Shown: positions 25,408 through 35,181 of the stretch, in pieces
How the letters are laid out: each line of letters starts with the position of its first letter
How positions within the stretch are numbered: the first letter of the stretch is position 1
Source of the DNA: Lachnospiraceae bacterium
GTDB taxonomy: Bacteria > Bacillota > Clostridia > Lachnospirales > Lachnospiraceae
Assembly: GCA_015057585.1 (NCBI GenBank)
Contig: SVEF01000001.1
Coordinates: forward strand, 314,994 to 378,993
Reading direction: 5' to 3'
DNA: 64,000 nt
Notes under the pieces: generated by a model
What the model saw: the letters and a program-made list of their open reading frames with translations, nothing else
Told to the model about the DNA's origin: nothing
Database searches by the model: none
Made by a program: the position numbers and the translations under genes

Positions 25408-28336
25408 ACTGTTTCCTCCCGTTTTTTTTCTTTAGAATCAAAAATAAAATCACTGCTATAACTTCAACAACAAAAATTATCAAACCGATACTGATATTTT
25501 GATCACTGAAGGTAATCGTAGTAACCCCCTGATTTACTACAAGCAGATTTTGCTCCTTTATAAGTAAATGCTCCGATAGAAACGACGGCTGGAACGCAAG
25601 GCTTGTATTGACCCTGTCAACGGGTGCTGAAATCTTTATTTGACTTCCATCATATTCATACGAAACAGAATAAATCGCATGATGTGGCAATTCTCCTGTT
25701 TTTTCCGAAAACATCTCTTCCAAAAGTTCTCTTGCTACAGCATCATCGCTTTCCAGCACATGTTCAAGAATCTCAAAACCAATAAAATAAACTCCATCCG
25801 CCTCTCCAAAGAAACAAAGCGGTTTATTATCCACCCACGCATACCCGATGCTCTCTGCATTTTGAACATACACGGTTCCCCAGGAAGTATATTCCTGATA
25901 AAAACGATTTGGTTTATAAACTTTATTTTTCAAAATTAGATCCGGATATTTCCCCCAGAAGGTAATATCCTGTGCAGTTACTCCAAGAAACGTCTTTCGG
26001 TTCGTTGCGATATTTTCCGGGATGCCATCCATATCAATAAAAACCTTGACACCGTTTTTTGCAAGAGTACGCACCAATTCTTCTGCTTCTTCTTTATTAT
26101 TATAGCGAAAACCGCTTAAAAAGACAAGTCTGTACTCTAAAAGTTCTTCTAACGAATACTCTTCCAAAGAATCAGAATGTCCCTCGCAAAAAATCGGATA
26201 AAGCAATGTTACAGAAGAACTGTTTTCTCCAATCGCAATTCCTTCGTAAGAAGTCACAATTCCTGTATGAAAAGGAAGTTTTTGATAAAACAAATAGCTA
26301 TATTCATCATCCGTATGCAATGAATAACCGACACGTTCTGCCGACGCTATCAGTCTCTCATAAAGTGTTTCTTTCTGTTCTGACTGCCATTCCAGCCCTT
26401 CTTTCTTTATGATAACCGTATCATTTCCTAAAAGAAGACAACGATCAAACATATACTCAAAGTTATTGCTGTACAATGCATAATTCAAGAGTTCTAAATT
26501 TTCTCCGATGACTGCCCCCTGATTGGTCAGATTATAGGAAAAATTGATTTCACGTCCGTTAATCTGTGCAAAATAAGCCGGAAAAGAGAGTTCCTCTCCC
26601 AAACCAAGCAATATCATTCTTCGGTCTGATCGTTCCATTGCGGCTTCCAACCCATTTTCTTTGGCCAATTGCTTCTGCTGTTCATACAGCGATGTTCCCG
26701 TAGAATTGCATATCAGACCGTAAATACCCGGAACGCAACCGAGAAACAGAATCATCCAAAATACGAATTTTGCACGTTTTTTCCCATGTTCCCAAAGTAT
26801 AAAAGAAAAACCCAAAAAAAGGTAGGCAACAGTAGCATATGAGGAATTAAACACTAAAGTACCGAGTGTTGTTCCCTGTAATGTATTTATGTATACGCCC
26901 AATGATAACAGCATAAGACAAATTGCACCAAAGATACTTTTCCTGCTCTTTCTTTGTGCAAACAGAGCAAGAAAACCAATTGCAAAAAACGGAATTATTC
27001 CAAAGGAAAAATCTCTGACTGAAAATTCAACTCTTTCAAATACCCCATTTAAAATAGCCTGATACAGCCAAGGTGCCGTTGCGGTTCCTCCCAACAATAC
27101 AGACACAAAAACCCATCTTAATCCGGAATAATTATTACGCAAACGTACATAAAACAGCATCGCAAAAATCATTCCCATCACAAGTAATCCTGCATATACA
27201 GGCTGTGTAAGAACCATCAGTGCGACAACCAGTGCCACATAAAAATAATCCCTCTTCTTTTTTCTTTCCAATGCCGAATAAACGGAAAGAAGTAACATGG
27301 GCAACAGCATAATAAGCACCATATATGGCATATTCCCGTCAACAGAAATTGCTCGTAAATTTTCTGGAAAGAACATCCATAAAAGTCCAAAACTGACTGC
27401 AGGCCAAAAATTACGCATTTGGATACCAAGTCCCAGAAAGGCCAACATGCTCACTAAATTTATTACACCAATAAAAAGTAAATATGCTGACATGGAGTCT
27501 CCACCTGCTATCCACTGTAACCAAGCAAGTAAAACATATGGTACCGGTGCAGATGTCATAAACATCTGATACCCATTATACCACGTATCCATAAAAATCG
27601 GATAAAAGTGACCTTTCATTAACTGTTGATACAAATAATCTGCCTTTCCCAGGTATAAATATACATCGTCACCCATTGGAAAAACACCGGTTTTTGCTGT
27701 TGTCATAATCATCAAAAGAGACAATAGAAATGCAATTCCAACGGCCACTGTAATCTCATACCATTTCACACGTCTTGAAGATTCCTTGGTTACAGCCATT
27801 AATTCTTCTGTCTCTTCCTGTTCTTTTTTCTCTTTTTCTTTTCGTTCGGCTATGATTTGGTTTAACGCTTCAATATTTTTCTGGTCACGCATCCGGAAAG
27901 AAACCAGTGGTAAATAGTTTTCCACATATTCCTGCAACCTTGCATCTGCGGGAGTAATTTCTTCTGCGGCAACACCTTTGTCCAAAAAATCTGAAATTGT
28001 ATAAATTCTGGAGGGAATTTCACTGATTTCAAACTTTACCAACTTTGCATTCTGTTCCTGGTATTTTTCCTTCAATTCAGAAAAAAACAGATATCCAATA
28101 TTCTCAATGGTCGGAAGTAATGTATGAAATGCCGGAAGTTCATTGAAATACTGATTCTCATATTTTGAAAAATATCCCGATAGAAACTCATCATTTTTTT
28201 CAAAAAGAATCGTCGTCTCTTCCGAATGTTCCATATACAAATAGACTTCCAGCGTATGCCGGTGCGGCTGCTGCTGTTTTCCAATGCTATGTAATATATT
28301 CAATCTGTATTTGAATTTATAAATTCGTTGTTCCAT
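25394..28336 (-). CDS. PTPS-like domain fused to a large GT-C-like membrane protein
   Basis: 980 residues. The first ~118 are a PTPS/QueD-like domain with presumed zinc ligands His16, His25, His27, a LLPTIENI segment and ISEIPSR with Glu106, but no catalytic Cys. A charged coiled linker (about 155-185) leads to about 12-14 membrane segments from residue 194 on, matching the Pfam PTPS_related membrane domain (PF10131). A large outer domain (about 560-940) and a final membrane helix with basic tail follow. The motif GDDVYLYLGKADYLYQ and FYPIFMDTWYNGYQ near 225-255 resemble acceptor/donor loops of GT-C enzymes. It is the first gene of the exosortase block and sits 46 bases after the nudix gene, with AGAGGG before its ATG. 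Confidence 0.85.
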   Translation of the reverse strand: MEQRIYKFKYRLNILHSIGKQQQPHRHTLEVYLYMEHSEETTILFEKNDEFLSGYFSKYENQYFNELPAFHTLLPTIENIGYLFFSELKEKYQEQNAKLVKFEISEIPSRIYTISDFLDKGVAAEEITPADARLQEYVENYLPLVSFRMRDQKNIEALNQIIAERKEKEKKEQEETEELMAVTKESSRRVKWYEITVAVGIAFLLSLLMIMTTAKTGVFPMGDDVYLYLGKADYLYQQLMKGHFYPIFMDTWYNGYQMFMTSAPVPYVLLAWLQWIAGGDSMSAYLLFIGVINLVSMLAFLGLGIQMRNFWPAVSFGLLWMFFPENLRAISVDGNMPYMVLIMLLPMLLLSVYSALERKKKRDYFYVALVVALMVLTQPVYAGLLVMGMIFAMLFYVRLRNNYSGLRWVFVSVLLGGTATAPWLYQAILNGVFERVEFSVRDFSFGIIPFFAIGFLALFAQRKSRKSIFGAICLMLLSLGVYINTLQGTTLGTLVFNSSYATVAYLFLGFSFILWEHGKKRAKFVFWMILFLGCVPGIYGLICNSTGTSLYEQQKQLAKENGLEAAMERSDRRMILLGLGEELSFPAYFAQINGREINFSYNLTNQGAVIGENLELLNYALYSNNFEYMFDRCLLLGNDTVIIKKEGLEWQSEQKETLYERLIASAERVGYSLHTDDEYSYLFYQKLPFHTGIVTSYEGIAIGENSSSVTLLYPIFCEGHSDSLEEYSLEELLEYRLVFLSGFRYNNKEEAEELVRTLAKNGVKVFIDMDGIPENIATNRKTFLGVTAQDITFWGKYPDLILKNKVYKPNRFYQEYTSWGTVYVQNAESIGYAWVDNKPLCFFGEADGVYFIGFEILEHVLESDDAVARELLEEMFSEKTGELPHHAIYSVSYEYDGSQIKISAPVDRVNTSLAFQPSFLSEHLLIKEQNLLVVNQGVTTITFSDQNISIGLIIFVVEVIAVILFLILKKKNGRKQYETS

Positions 28337-28382
28337 TCCCTCTCTTCCGGTAATTCACTTATAGTTGTTTACCGTTAACCTC

Positions 28383-28919
28383 TTATTTCATATATTTTTC
28401 TTTATAAGCCAAAATCGCTGCTATTGTCTTGGAATCCGTGATTTCTCCGGCAAATATACGTGCAATCAAATCCTCTACATCATATTTCTTTACTTCCAAA
28501 TATTCATCTTCATCCAAGTGCTGCTCTGTTTTTACCAAATCCGTAGCACAATAGATTTCAATATATTCATCACAGTAAGCAAAGGCGGAATGAAATTTCA
28601 GTAAAAGTTCGATTGTGCCGCACCGATATCCGATTTCCTCTTCACATTCCCTGGCAGCAGCTGTCATACGGTCTTCTCCCGGATTTAAACAGCCTGCAGG
28701 AATTTCCAATGACATCTTATCTACACCGGAACGATACTGACTGACCATAAATATTTTTCCGTCCGAACCCACCGGAACAACGGCTGCCGCCCCGTTATGA
28801 TGTAAATAATCCCAAATCATCGTATTCCCATCCGGTGTTTGCATCGTATCTGCATAAAAATCCAAAATTTTGCCTTTATACTTTAATTCTCTTGCGATTC
28901 GCTTCATCTGTCCTTCCAT
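28383..28919 (-). CDS. nudix hydrolase, ADP-ribose pyrophosphatase type
   Basis: 178 residues with a complete nudix box from Gly76 to Gly97 (G-x5-E82 ... R90-E91 ... E94-E95-x-G97). The N-terminal RIARELKYKGKILDFYAD and the segment PVGSDGKIFMVSQYRSG are typical of ADP-ribose pyrophosphatases, which clear ADP-ribose to AMP and ribose 5-phosphate. Residues 100-130 hold a further acidic patch (DEYIEIYCATDL). It is 10 bases after proC and precedes the exosortase block on the same transcript. Confidence 0.93.
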   Translation of the reverse strand: MEGQMKRIARELKYKGKILDFYADTMQTPDGNTMIWDYLHHNGAAAVVPVGSDGKIFMVSQYRSGVDKMSLEIPAGCLNPGEDRMTAAARECEEEIGYRCGTIELLLKFHSAFAYCDEYIEIYCATDLVKTEQHLDEDEYLEVKKYDVEDLIARIFAGEITDSKTIAAILAYKEKYMK

Positions 28920-28929
28920 GATATCTCCT

Positions 28930-29730
28930 CTACTTTTTCATTTGCATTGCTTTTTCGTAACAGGCATCGCAGGCCTTTAAAATCGCATTACGAAATCCGT
29001 TTTCCTCAAGTGCCGCCACACCGGCAATGGTTGTCCCGCCCGGCGAACAGACGTTATCTTTCAATTTTCCGGGATGCTCACCCGTTTGCAACAGCATCTC
29101 GCCGGCACCAATCATCGTCTGCGCTACCATTTCATACGCCTGATTTCTTGGAATTCCGTACTTTACCGCTCCGTCAGCAAGTGCTTCCATAAATAAATAC
29201 ATAAAAGCCGGCGAACTGCCACTTGCCACAATAGAAGCATCCATGAGTCGCTCCGGCAATAATACAACCTTTCCTACGGATTCAAATAAAGTAATCAAAT
29301 CCTGCTTTAGAGCATCTGAAACGTTCTGCTCGCCAAAGCAAACGGCCGTCATCCCTTTTCCTACTACAGCCGGTGTATTTGGCATCGTCCGTGCAACAAA
29401 TGCCTGATTTCCGATACTGGTTGCCAGATATTCCAACGTAATGCCGGGTGCCATGGAAACAAGCATTTTCGTTCCACGTACTTCCTCCTTTATTTCCGAA
29501 AGAATTTCCGCAAAAAATTGAGGTTTTACTGCAAGAATAATCAGTTCACTTTCCTTTGCAAGTTCTTTTAAAGAAGTGGCCGGACACACGCCTAATTCTT
29601 CCTTCAATGCCGTATTCTTTTCATCATGTGCACATCGAAACGTTACATTCTCTTTTCCAAATAAACTTACCGCCTTGCAAAGAAGCGGATAACCCATGTT
29701 TCCTGCGCCGATAAACCCAATTTTCTTCAT
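28930..29730 (-). CDS. proC: pyrroline-5-carboxylate reductase
   Basis: Last step of proline synthesis: reduces pyrroline-5-carboxylate with NAD(P)H. The ATG at 29730 is chosen because GAGGAGG lies just before it and the protein then starts MKKIGFIGAGNMG, the Rossmann dinucleotide motif GxGxxG; the earlier ATG (29796) adds 22 residues and falls on the promoter. Length 266 is normal. The C-terminal signature region SGSSPAFMYLFMEALADGA and VCSPGGTTIAGV is present. proB and proA lie at 33042-35145, separated from proC by rny and miaB. Confidence 0.97.
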   Translation of the reverse strand: MKKIGFIGAGNMGYPLLCKAVSLFGKENVTFRCAHDEKNTALKEELGVCPATSLKELAKESELIILAVKPQFFAEILSEIKEEVRGTKMLVSMAPGITLEYLATSIGNQAFVARTMPNTPAVVGKGMTAVCFGEQNVSDALKQDLITLFESVGKVVLLPERLMDASIVASGSSPAFMYLFMEALADGAVKYGIPRNQAYEMVAQTMIGAGEMLLQTGEHPGKLKDNVCSPGGTTIAGVAALEENGFRNAILKACDACYEKAMQMKK

Positions 29731-29767
29731 AGAATCCTCCTCTGTTTCCAGCCTTGATTTGATACAC

Positions 29768-29796
29768 ATTTTAGTATAAAAATCCTTTTTTTGCAA
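29768..29796 (-). promoter_or_regulatory. sigma-A promoter of proC and the downstream exosortase locus
   Basis: TTGCAA (29791-29796), a 17-base spacer and TAAAAT (29768-29773) on the minus strand, starting about 38 bases before the proC ATG and directly downstream of the rny terminator. I found no other convincing promoter or terminator between here and 16552, so this may drive the whole proC-to-pdp run. Confidence 0.75.
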
Positions 29797-29806
29797 TAAA
29801 AAGGCG

Positions 29807-29853
29807 AAAAAAAGGATGTAACAGTCGATACATTATGTACAACTATTACATCC
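29807..29853 (-). terminator. intrinsic terminator after ribonuclease Y
   Basis: On the minus strand GGATGTAATAG pairs with CTGTTACATCC (11 bp, one wobble), with a 19-base loop, followed by a run of seven T. It begins about 15 bases after the rny stop codon and isolates rny from proC. Confidence 0.9.
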
Positions 29854-29867
29854 CAAATTTTTCTTAC

Positions 29868-31424
29868 TTATTTTGCGTAATCAATAGCTCTTGATTCGCG
29901 GATCACATTGACTTTAATCTGTCCCGGATATTCTAACTCCGCTTCAATCTTCTTTGATAATTCTCTTGCCATCAGTACCATATCGTCATCCGATACCTGT
30001 TCCGGTACAACCATAACACGTACCTCACGACCCGCCTGAATCGCAAAGGACTTATCCACTCCTTTAAAGCTGTTGGTAATATCTTCTAACTGCTTCAGTC
30101 GGTTTGTGTAAGCTTCCAGAGTCTCTCTTCTAGCCCCCGGTCTTGCAGCAGAAATTGTGTCAGCAGCCTGTACAATACATGCGATTAAAGACTGGAATTC
30201 CACGTCACCATGGTGAGCTTCTACGGCATTGATAACAGTGGCGGATTCCTTATACTTGCGGCATAAGTCAACACCAATCTGCACATGTGTGCCTTCCATT
30301 TCACGGTCTATCGATTTTCCGATGTCATGTAACAAACCTGCACGCTTTGCAAGTCGGACATCCACACCAATCTCAGCAGCTAATAAACCGGAAAGCATGG
30401 AAACTTCTACCGAATGCTTTAACGCATTCTGACCATAGCTGGTACGGAATTTCATTCTACCAAGAAGTTTAATGAGTTCCGGATGAATACCGTGAACACC
30501 AACCTCAAGGGCTGCCGATTCACCTTCCTCACGGATCATTGTTTCAACTTCCTTCTGTGCTTTTTCCACCATTTCTTCAATTCTGGCCGGATGAATACGT
30601 CCGTCTACAATTAATTTTTCAAGTGCAATACGTGCTACCTCACGACGAATCGGATCGAATCCGGAAAGGATTACCGCTTCCGGTGTATCATCAATAATAA
30701 GTTCCACACCGGTCATGGTTTCAAGAGTACGAATGTTACGACCCTCTCTACCGATGATTCTACCCTTCATCTCATCGTTCGGAAGCTGTACTACAGAAAT
30801 TGTAGTCTCTGCGACATGATCTGCTGCACAACGCTGGATTGCCGAAACGATAAATTCTTTCGCTTTTTTGTCGGCTTCTTCTCTTGCATTGTTTTCCAGT
30901 TCCTTAATCAGAACTGCAGTTTCATGCTTTACTTCATCTTCCACAGACTTAATAAGATATTCCTTAGCTTGTTCGGAGGTTAATCCCGAGATCTTTTCAA
31001 GTTCCTGCACCTGATGCTTATGGAATTCTTCCACCTCGGCACGCATTTTGTCGAGTTCAGCTTCCTTTGCATTTAACTTGGCTTCCCGCTTTTCCAATGT
31101 TTCCGCTTTTTTGTCAATCGCCTCTTCTTTTGAAAGAACTCTCTTTTCGTAGCGCTGAATTTCCGCCCTACGTTCCTTAGATTCTCTCTCCAGCTCATTC
31201 TTAGTCTTAATCGACTCTTCCTTCGCCTCAAGCAATGCTTCACGTTTCTTTGTCTCTGCAGTCTTTAAAGCCTCATCAATAATCTCTCTGGCTTTTACTT
31301 CCGCTGTACCAACTTTAGCCTCATAGACTTTCTTACGGTAAGCGATAGCCACAAACCAAACGATGAGTCCTACAACAACCGCAACTGCCAGTAACGCGAT
31401 GACAAATACGATCGGATTGTTCAC
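29868..31424 (-). CDS. rny: ribonuclease Y
   Basis: Membrane-anchored endoribonuclease that starts mRNA decay in Firmicutes. The 518-residue protein has an N-terminal membrane anchor (about 5-27), a long charged coiled coil (about 40-190), a KH RNA-binding domain ([10 protein letters not shown], 221-230) and an HD metal-dependent nuclease domain with LLHDIGKS (His366-Asp367) and [10 protein letters not shown]. Architecture and length are standard. It has its own promoter (31509-31535), a long 165-base leader region and a terminator, so it is a single-gene unit. Confidence 0.98.
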   Translation of the reverse strand: MNNPIVFVIALLAVAVVVGLIVWFVAIAYRKKVYEAKVGTAEVKAREIIDEALKTAETKKREALLEAKEESIKTKNELERESKERRAEIQRYEKRVLSKEEAIDKKAETLEKREAKLNAKEAELDKMRAEVEEFHKHQVQELEKISGLTSEQAKEYLIKSVEDEVKHETAVLIKELENNAREEADKKAKEFIVSAIQRCAADHVAETTISVVQLPNDEMKGRIIGREGRNIRTLETMTGVELIIDDTPEAVILSGFDPIRREVARIALEKLIVDGRIHPARIEEMVEKAQKEVETMIREEGESAALEVGVHGIHPELIKLLGRMKFRTSYGQNALKHSVEVSMLSGLLAAEIGVDVRLAKRAGLLHDIGKSIDREMEGTHVQIGVDLCRKYKESATVINAVEAHHGDVEFQSLIACIVQAADTISAARPGARRETLEAYTNRLKQLEDITNSFKGVDKSFAIQAGREVRVMVVPEQVSDDDMVLMARELSKKIEAELEYPGQIKVNVIRESRAIDYAK

Positions 31425-31508
31425 AGGAACACCTCCTTATTCAGTTTTTATTGTATTATTTTAAAATCCTACTAAGGGCAATTTTAAAACAAATTACAAC
31501 ATATAAAT

Positions 31509-31535
31509 ATTATACTTTTTTTAGTAGTCTGTCAA
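31509..31535 (-). promoter_or_regulatory. probable promoter of ribonuclease Y
   Basis: TTGACA (31530-31535) with TATAAT (31509-31514) on the minus strand. The direct spacer is 15 bases; shifting to the overlapping TAATAT gives 17. Transcription would start near 31500, leaving a leader of about 75 bases before the rny ATG, with AGGAGGTG ahead of the start codon. Confidence 0.6.
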
Positions 31536-31589
31536 GTATTGGCATACAATTTCTTGGGTTTTATTTTTAATATTACCTATAAGCACTTA

Positions 31590-33038
31590 TTATTGCACGA
31601 TTTCACCAATATAGTAAAATCCTTTACACTCTCTTAAATACACATTCACAAATGTTCCGATAAGCGCACTGTCTCCCGGAAAATGTACCAAAAGATTATT
31701 ACTGAGTCTTCCGGTTAACATTCCTTCACCTTGAGTATTGACTTCCTCTACTAATACTTCCATGGTTGTTCCTTCATAACGGTTTGCCTGTGCTTCGGAG
31801 ACAACTTTAATCTCATTCAACAGAATATCAAACCATTCCTTCACCTGTTCCTCCGGCACCTGGTTTTCCATTTTTGCAGCAACGGTTCCGCTTCTCTTGG
31901 AATAAATAAAGGTATATGCTGAATCAAATCCAACCTTCCTTACCACATCCACGGTTTCCATAAAATCTTCTTTTGTTTCCCCCGGAAAACCGACAATGAT
32001 ATCTGTTGTCAGGGAAATCTCCGGCATTGCTGCCTTGATTTTATCAACCAGGGTCAGATAATCTTCCTTCGTATATTTCCGGTTCATTTCTTTTAAAATC
32101 CGTGTACTGCCCGACTGCATCGGTAAATGCAGATGGGTGCAGATTTTCTTCGAGGTACGCATCACCTCGATCAGTTCATCCGATAAATCCTTTGGATGTG
32201 AGGTCATAAAACGGATACGCCGGATGCCATCTACCTTTTCTACTTCACGTAACAGTTCCGCAAAGGTCATCGGCTGAGCAAGCGTCTTCCCGTAGGAATT
32301 CACGTTTTGTCCAAGCAGCATAATCTCAACAATCCCCTCTGCCGCCAGCTTCTTTACTTCCGCAATAATATCCTCCGGTTTACGGCTGCGTTCCCTGCCG
32401 CGCACATACGGAACGATACAATAGCTGCAGAAATTATTGCAGCCGTACATAATGTTAACGCCGGCCTTAAACACGTATTTATGTTCACTCGGCAAATCCT
32501 CGACAATCTGGTCCGTTCCGTCCCAAATGTCAACTACCATTTTATTTTTTACAATATCCTCAAACAAAAGCTCTGCCAGTTTAAAAATATTATGTGTACC
32601 GAATACAATATCTACAAAACGATAGCTCTTTTTAATCTTTTCCACTACATGGGCTTCCTGCATCATGCAGCCGCACATGGCAATCTTCATATCCGGATTC
32701 TTCCGTTTTAAGGTCCCCAGATACCCGATTCTGCCATAGACACGTGTATTTGCGTTTTCTCTTACCGTACACGTATTATAAATTACAAAATCCGCCTTTT
32801 CCGTATCCGTTTCCACATAACCGATGGTCTCTAAAATCCCGGCCAGTTTTTCCGAATCCTTAGCATTCATCTGGCAGCCGAAGGTCTGTACATGGTAGGT
32901 CAGTTTTCTTCCCTTTTCACGCACCTGCTCTTCCATCCAGGATTTTAATACATCCATATAATAATACTGACGTTCCGGCTCGGTCACCGGAATCTGTTCT
33001 GTTTTCATTGTTTTTACATGTTCTAACCAATTTCCCAT
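31590..33038 (-). CDS. miaB: tRNA-2-methylthio-N6-dimethylallyladenosine synthase MiaB
   Basis: Radical SAM methylthiotransferase that thiolates position 37 of tRNAs reading codons starting with U. The 482-residue protein has the N-terminal MTTase domain with cluster cysteines Cys55, Cys90 and Cys124, the radical SAM motif GCNNFCSYC (Cys200, Cys204, Cys207) and a C-terminal TRAM domain (about 415-480). An N-terminal extension of about 45 residues is common in clostridial MiaB. It starts three bases after the proA stop codon, so expression is probably coupled to proBA. Confidence 0.96.
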   Translation of the reverse strand: MGNWLEHVKTMKTEQIPVTEPERQYYYMDVLKSWMEEQVREKGRKLTYHVQTFGCQMNAKDSEKLAGILETIGYVETDTEKADFVIYNTCTVRENANTRVYGRIGYLGTLKRKNPDMKIAMCGCMMQEAHVVEKIKKSYRFVDIVFGTHNIFKLAELLFEDIVKNKMVVDIWDGTDQIVEDLPSEHKYVFKAGVNIMYGCNNFCSYCIVPYVRGRERSRKPEDIIAEVKKLAAEGIVEIMLLGQNVNSYGKTLAQPMTFAELLREVEKVDGIRRIRFMTSHPKDLSDELIEVMRTSKKICTHLHLPMQSGSTRILKEMNRKYTKEDYLTLVDKIKAAMPEISLTTDIIVGFPGETKEDFMETVDVVRKVGFDSAYTFIYSKRSGTVAAKMENQVPEEQVKEWFDILLNEIKVVSEAQANRYEGTTMEVLVEEVNTQGEGMLTGRLSNNLLVHFPGDSALIGTFVNVYLRECKGFYYIGEIVQ

Positions 33039-33041
33039 AGC

Positions 33042-34280
33042 TTATCTTATCTGTCCATTTCCAAATATAATATATTTTGTTGTTGTAAGCTCCGTAAGTC
33101 CCAACGGACCTCTTGCATGAAGTTTCTGCGTGCTGATTCCGATTTCCGCACCAAAGCCGAACTCTCCGCCATCCGTAAAACGTGTGGAAGCATTCACATA
33201 GACAGCCGCAGCATCCACTTCATTTAAAAACCTCATGGAACGCTCATAATCCTTTGTAATAATTGCTTCCGAATGTCCCGTGTTATGCTCATTGATATGC
33301 GCAATTGCCTCATCAACGGAGGCTACGATTTTAAGCGAAATAAAACGGTCCAGATACTCCCTGTAAAAATCCTCTTCGGTTGCTGCCTCCACCTGCGGAC
33401 AAATTGCTCTGGCACGTTCATCCGCACGGATAACAATCTGTTTTTCATTCAAACGCTCATACAGGCGCGGCAGAAACGCTTCTGCCACATTCTCGTGTAT
33501 CACCAAAGACTCTGCCGCATTGCATACCCCAAGCCGCTGCGTCTTTGCATTATCTATAATATCCAGTGCCATAGAAAGGTCCGCGCCGTCGTCCACATAA
33601 ATATGGCAGTTTCCGGTTCCGGTTTCAATGACAGGTACTGTACTGTTTTCTACCACACTTTTTATCAGTCCCGCACCGCCTCTCGGAATCAGCACATCTA
33701 CATACTCATTCATGCACATCAGTTCCTTCACAGTTTCACGGTCTGTTGATGTAATTAACTGCAACGCATCTTCCGGGACGCCTTCTGCCTTTAAAACGGA
33801 ACGGATAATCTCCGTAATGGCAAGATTGGAGCAAAGTGCATCACTTCCTCCCTTTAAAATCACAGCATTTCCGGTCTTAAAGCAAAGTCCGAAGGCATCT
33901 GCCGTCACATTCGGACGCGATTCATAAATCATTCCGATAACACCAAGAGGCACCCGCTTCTTTCCTATCATTAAACCGTTCGGTCTGGTGGTCATGGAAA
34001 GCACCTCTCCCACAGGATCCTGTAAATCCGCAACCTTATAAAGACCGTCTGCCATTGCCTTTACACGCCCTGCATTTAACATCAGACGGTCCAGCAGCGC
34101 CTCTGACATTCCGTTTTCTTTGGCGGCTTTTATATCCTGTTCGTTTGCAGAAAGAATCCGGTCTGTCTCCTTCACCAGTCCGTCTGCAACCGCCCTCAAC
34201 ACATTTTCCTTTATGGCAGCAGGTAAAACGGCCAGTTTTGCCGACGCTGCCTTTGCACATTTTCCCAGTTCCTTCACCAT
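33042..34280 (-). CDS. proA: glutamate-5-semialdehyde dehydrogenase (gamma-glutamyl phosphate reductase)
   Basis: Second step of proline synthesis: NADPH-dependent reduction of gamma-glutamyl phosphate. The ATG at 34280 follows AAAGGAG and lies 13 bases after proB; the earlier ATG (34316) would overlap proB and adds 12 residues unlike ProA. The 412-residue protein has the aldehyde dehydrogenase fold with the catalytic cysteine in [12 protein letters not shown] and the family segment [22 protein letters not shown]. Length is normal. Confidence 0.97.
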   Translation of the reverse strand: MVKELGKCAKAASAKLAVLPAAIKENVLRAVADGLVKETDRILSANEQDIKAAKENGMSEALLDRLMLNAGRVKAMADGLYKVADLQDPVGEVLSMTTRPNGLMIGKKRVPLGVIGMIYESRPNVTADAFGLCFKTGNAVILKGGSDALCSNLAITEIIRSVLKAEGVPEDALQLITSTDRETVKELMCMNEYVDVLIPRGGAGLIKSVVENSTVPVIETGTGNCHIYVDDGADLSMALDIIDNAKTQRLGVCNAAESLVIHENVAEAFLPRLYERLNEKQIVIRADERARAICPQVEAATEEDFYREYLDRFISLKIVASVDEAIAHINEHNTGHSEAIITKDYERSMRFLNEVDAAAVYVNASTRFTDGGEFGFGAEIGISTQKLHARGPLGLTELTTTKYIIFGNGQIR

Positions 34281-34293
34281 AGCCGTTTCTCCT

Positions 34294-35145
34294 TTACTGG
34301 TGTCTGATATAATCAAGCAGGCGGAATTCCTTCACCGGATTTGCCGTAAAAAGTGTACCAAGCAATTCCCCGTTCATAATTCCCAAAATATGTTCTACGC
34401 TGTCACCGTTTGCAATGACCATATCGGCCCCTGCCTCGGTTGCAATCCGTGCAGCCGCTAATTTTGTCTGCATTCCGCCCGTACCGACGGAGCCGGAGCT
34501 CCCCTTTGCCATTCCGAGTATTGTTTCATCTAAGGTTTCAATCGTATGAAACAATACCGCTTCCGGATTTTTCTTAGGATCATCGGAATACATACCGTCA
34601 ATATCCGATAATAAAATCAAAAGATCTCCATGAATCATCGCTGTCACAAGCGCCGATAATGTATCGTTATCACCGATTTCCAAATCCTCAAGCTCATCCG
34701 TAGCTACCGTATCATTTTCATTGACAATCGGGATAACACCCATTCTGAACAATTCCTCAAAGGTATTGCATGCATTTTGTCTTGTGATTTCATTCAATAC
34801 CGTTATTTTTGTCAAAAGCAGCTGCGCACACGGCTGATGATATTCCGAAAACAGCTTCTGGTATACGGTCATCAGACTTGCCTGTCCGACTGCCGCACAT
34901 GCCTGTTTCTGCGATGTTGTCTTAGGACGCTCTGAAAGTCCCATTGCCTTTCTTCCAACCGCAACGGCACCGGAGGTAACCAATACAACCTCTTTCCCCC
35001 GATTATGAAGGTCGGTCAGAATCCGTACTAATTTTTCCAGTTTGATAAAGTCAATATGTCCTGTTTCTTCGTGTGTAATAGTTGAGGAGCCTACCTTTAC
35101 CACAATCCGCTGTTTGTCCTTCAGTCTGTCACGCTCTTTACTCAT
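34294..35145 (-). CDS. proB: glutamate 5-kinase, short form without PUA domain
   Basis: First step of proline synthesis: ATP-dependent phosphorylation of glutamate. The amino acid kinase fold is complete ([64 protein letters not shown]). At 283 residues it lacks the ~80-residue C-terminal PUA domain of the E. coli enzyme. Short ProB is known in some Firmicutes; the kinase core keeps the proline feedback site in related proteins. It precedes proA by 13 bases. Confidence 0.96.
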   Translation of the reverse strand: MSKERDRLKDKQRIVVKVGSSTITHEETGHIDFIKLEKLVRILTDLHNRGKEVVLVTSGAVAVGRKAMGLSERPKTTSQKQACAAVGQASLMTVYQKLFSEYHQPCAQLLLTKITVLNEITRQNACNTFEELFRMGVIPIVNENDTVATDELEDLEIGDNDTLSALVTAMIHGDLLILLSDIDGMYSDDPKKNPEAVLFHTIETLDETILGMAKGSSGSVGTGGMQTKLAAARIATEAGADMVIANGDSVEHILGIMNGELLGTLFTANPVKEFRLLDYIRHQ

Positions 35146-35181
35146 TTGTCCTTACCCAAACGCACCGCGTCCCTTTCCTGT

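Noticed and set aside
17899..28336. Integrated prophage or transposon carrying the exosortase genes
   Set aside because: No integrase, transposase, attachment repeats or flanking tRNA are visible at either edge; only the accessory nature of the genes hints at transfer.
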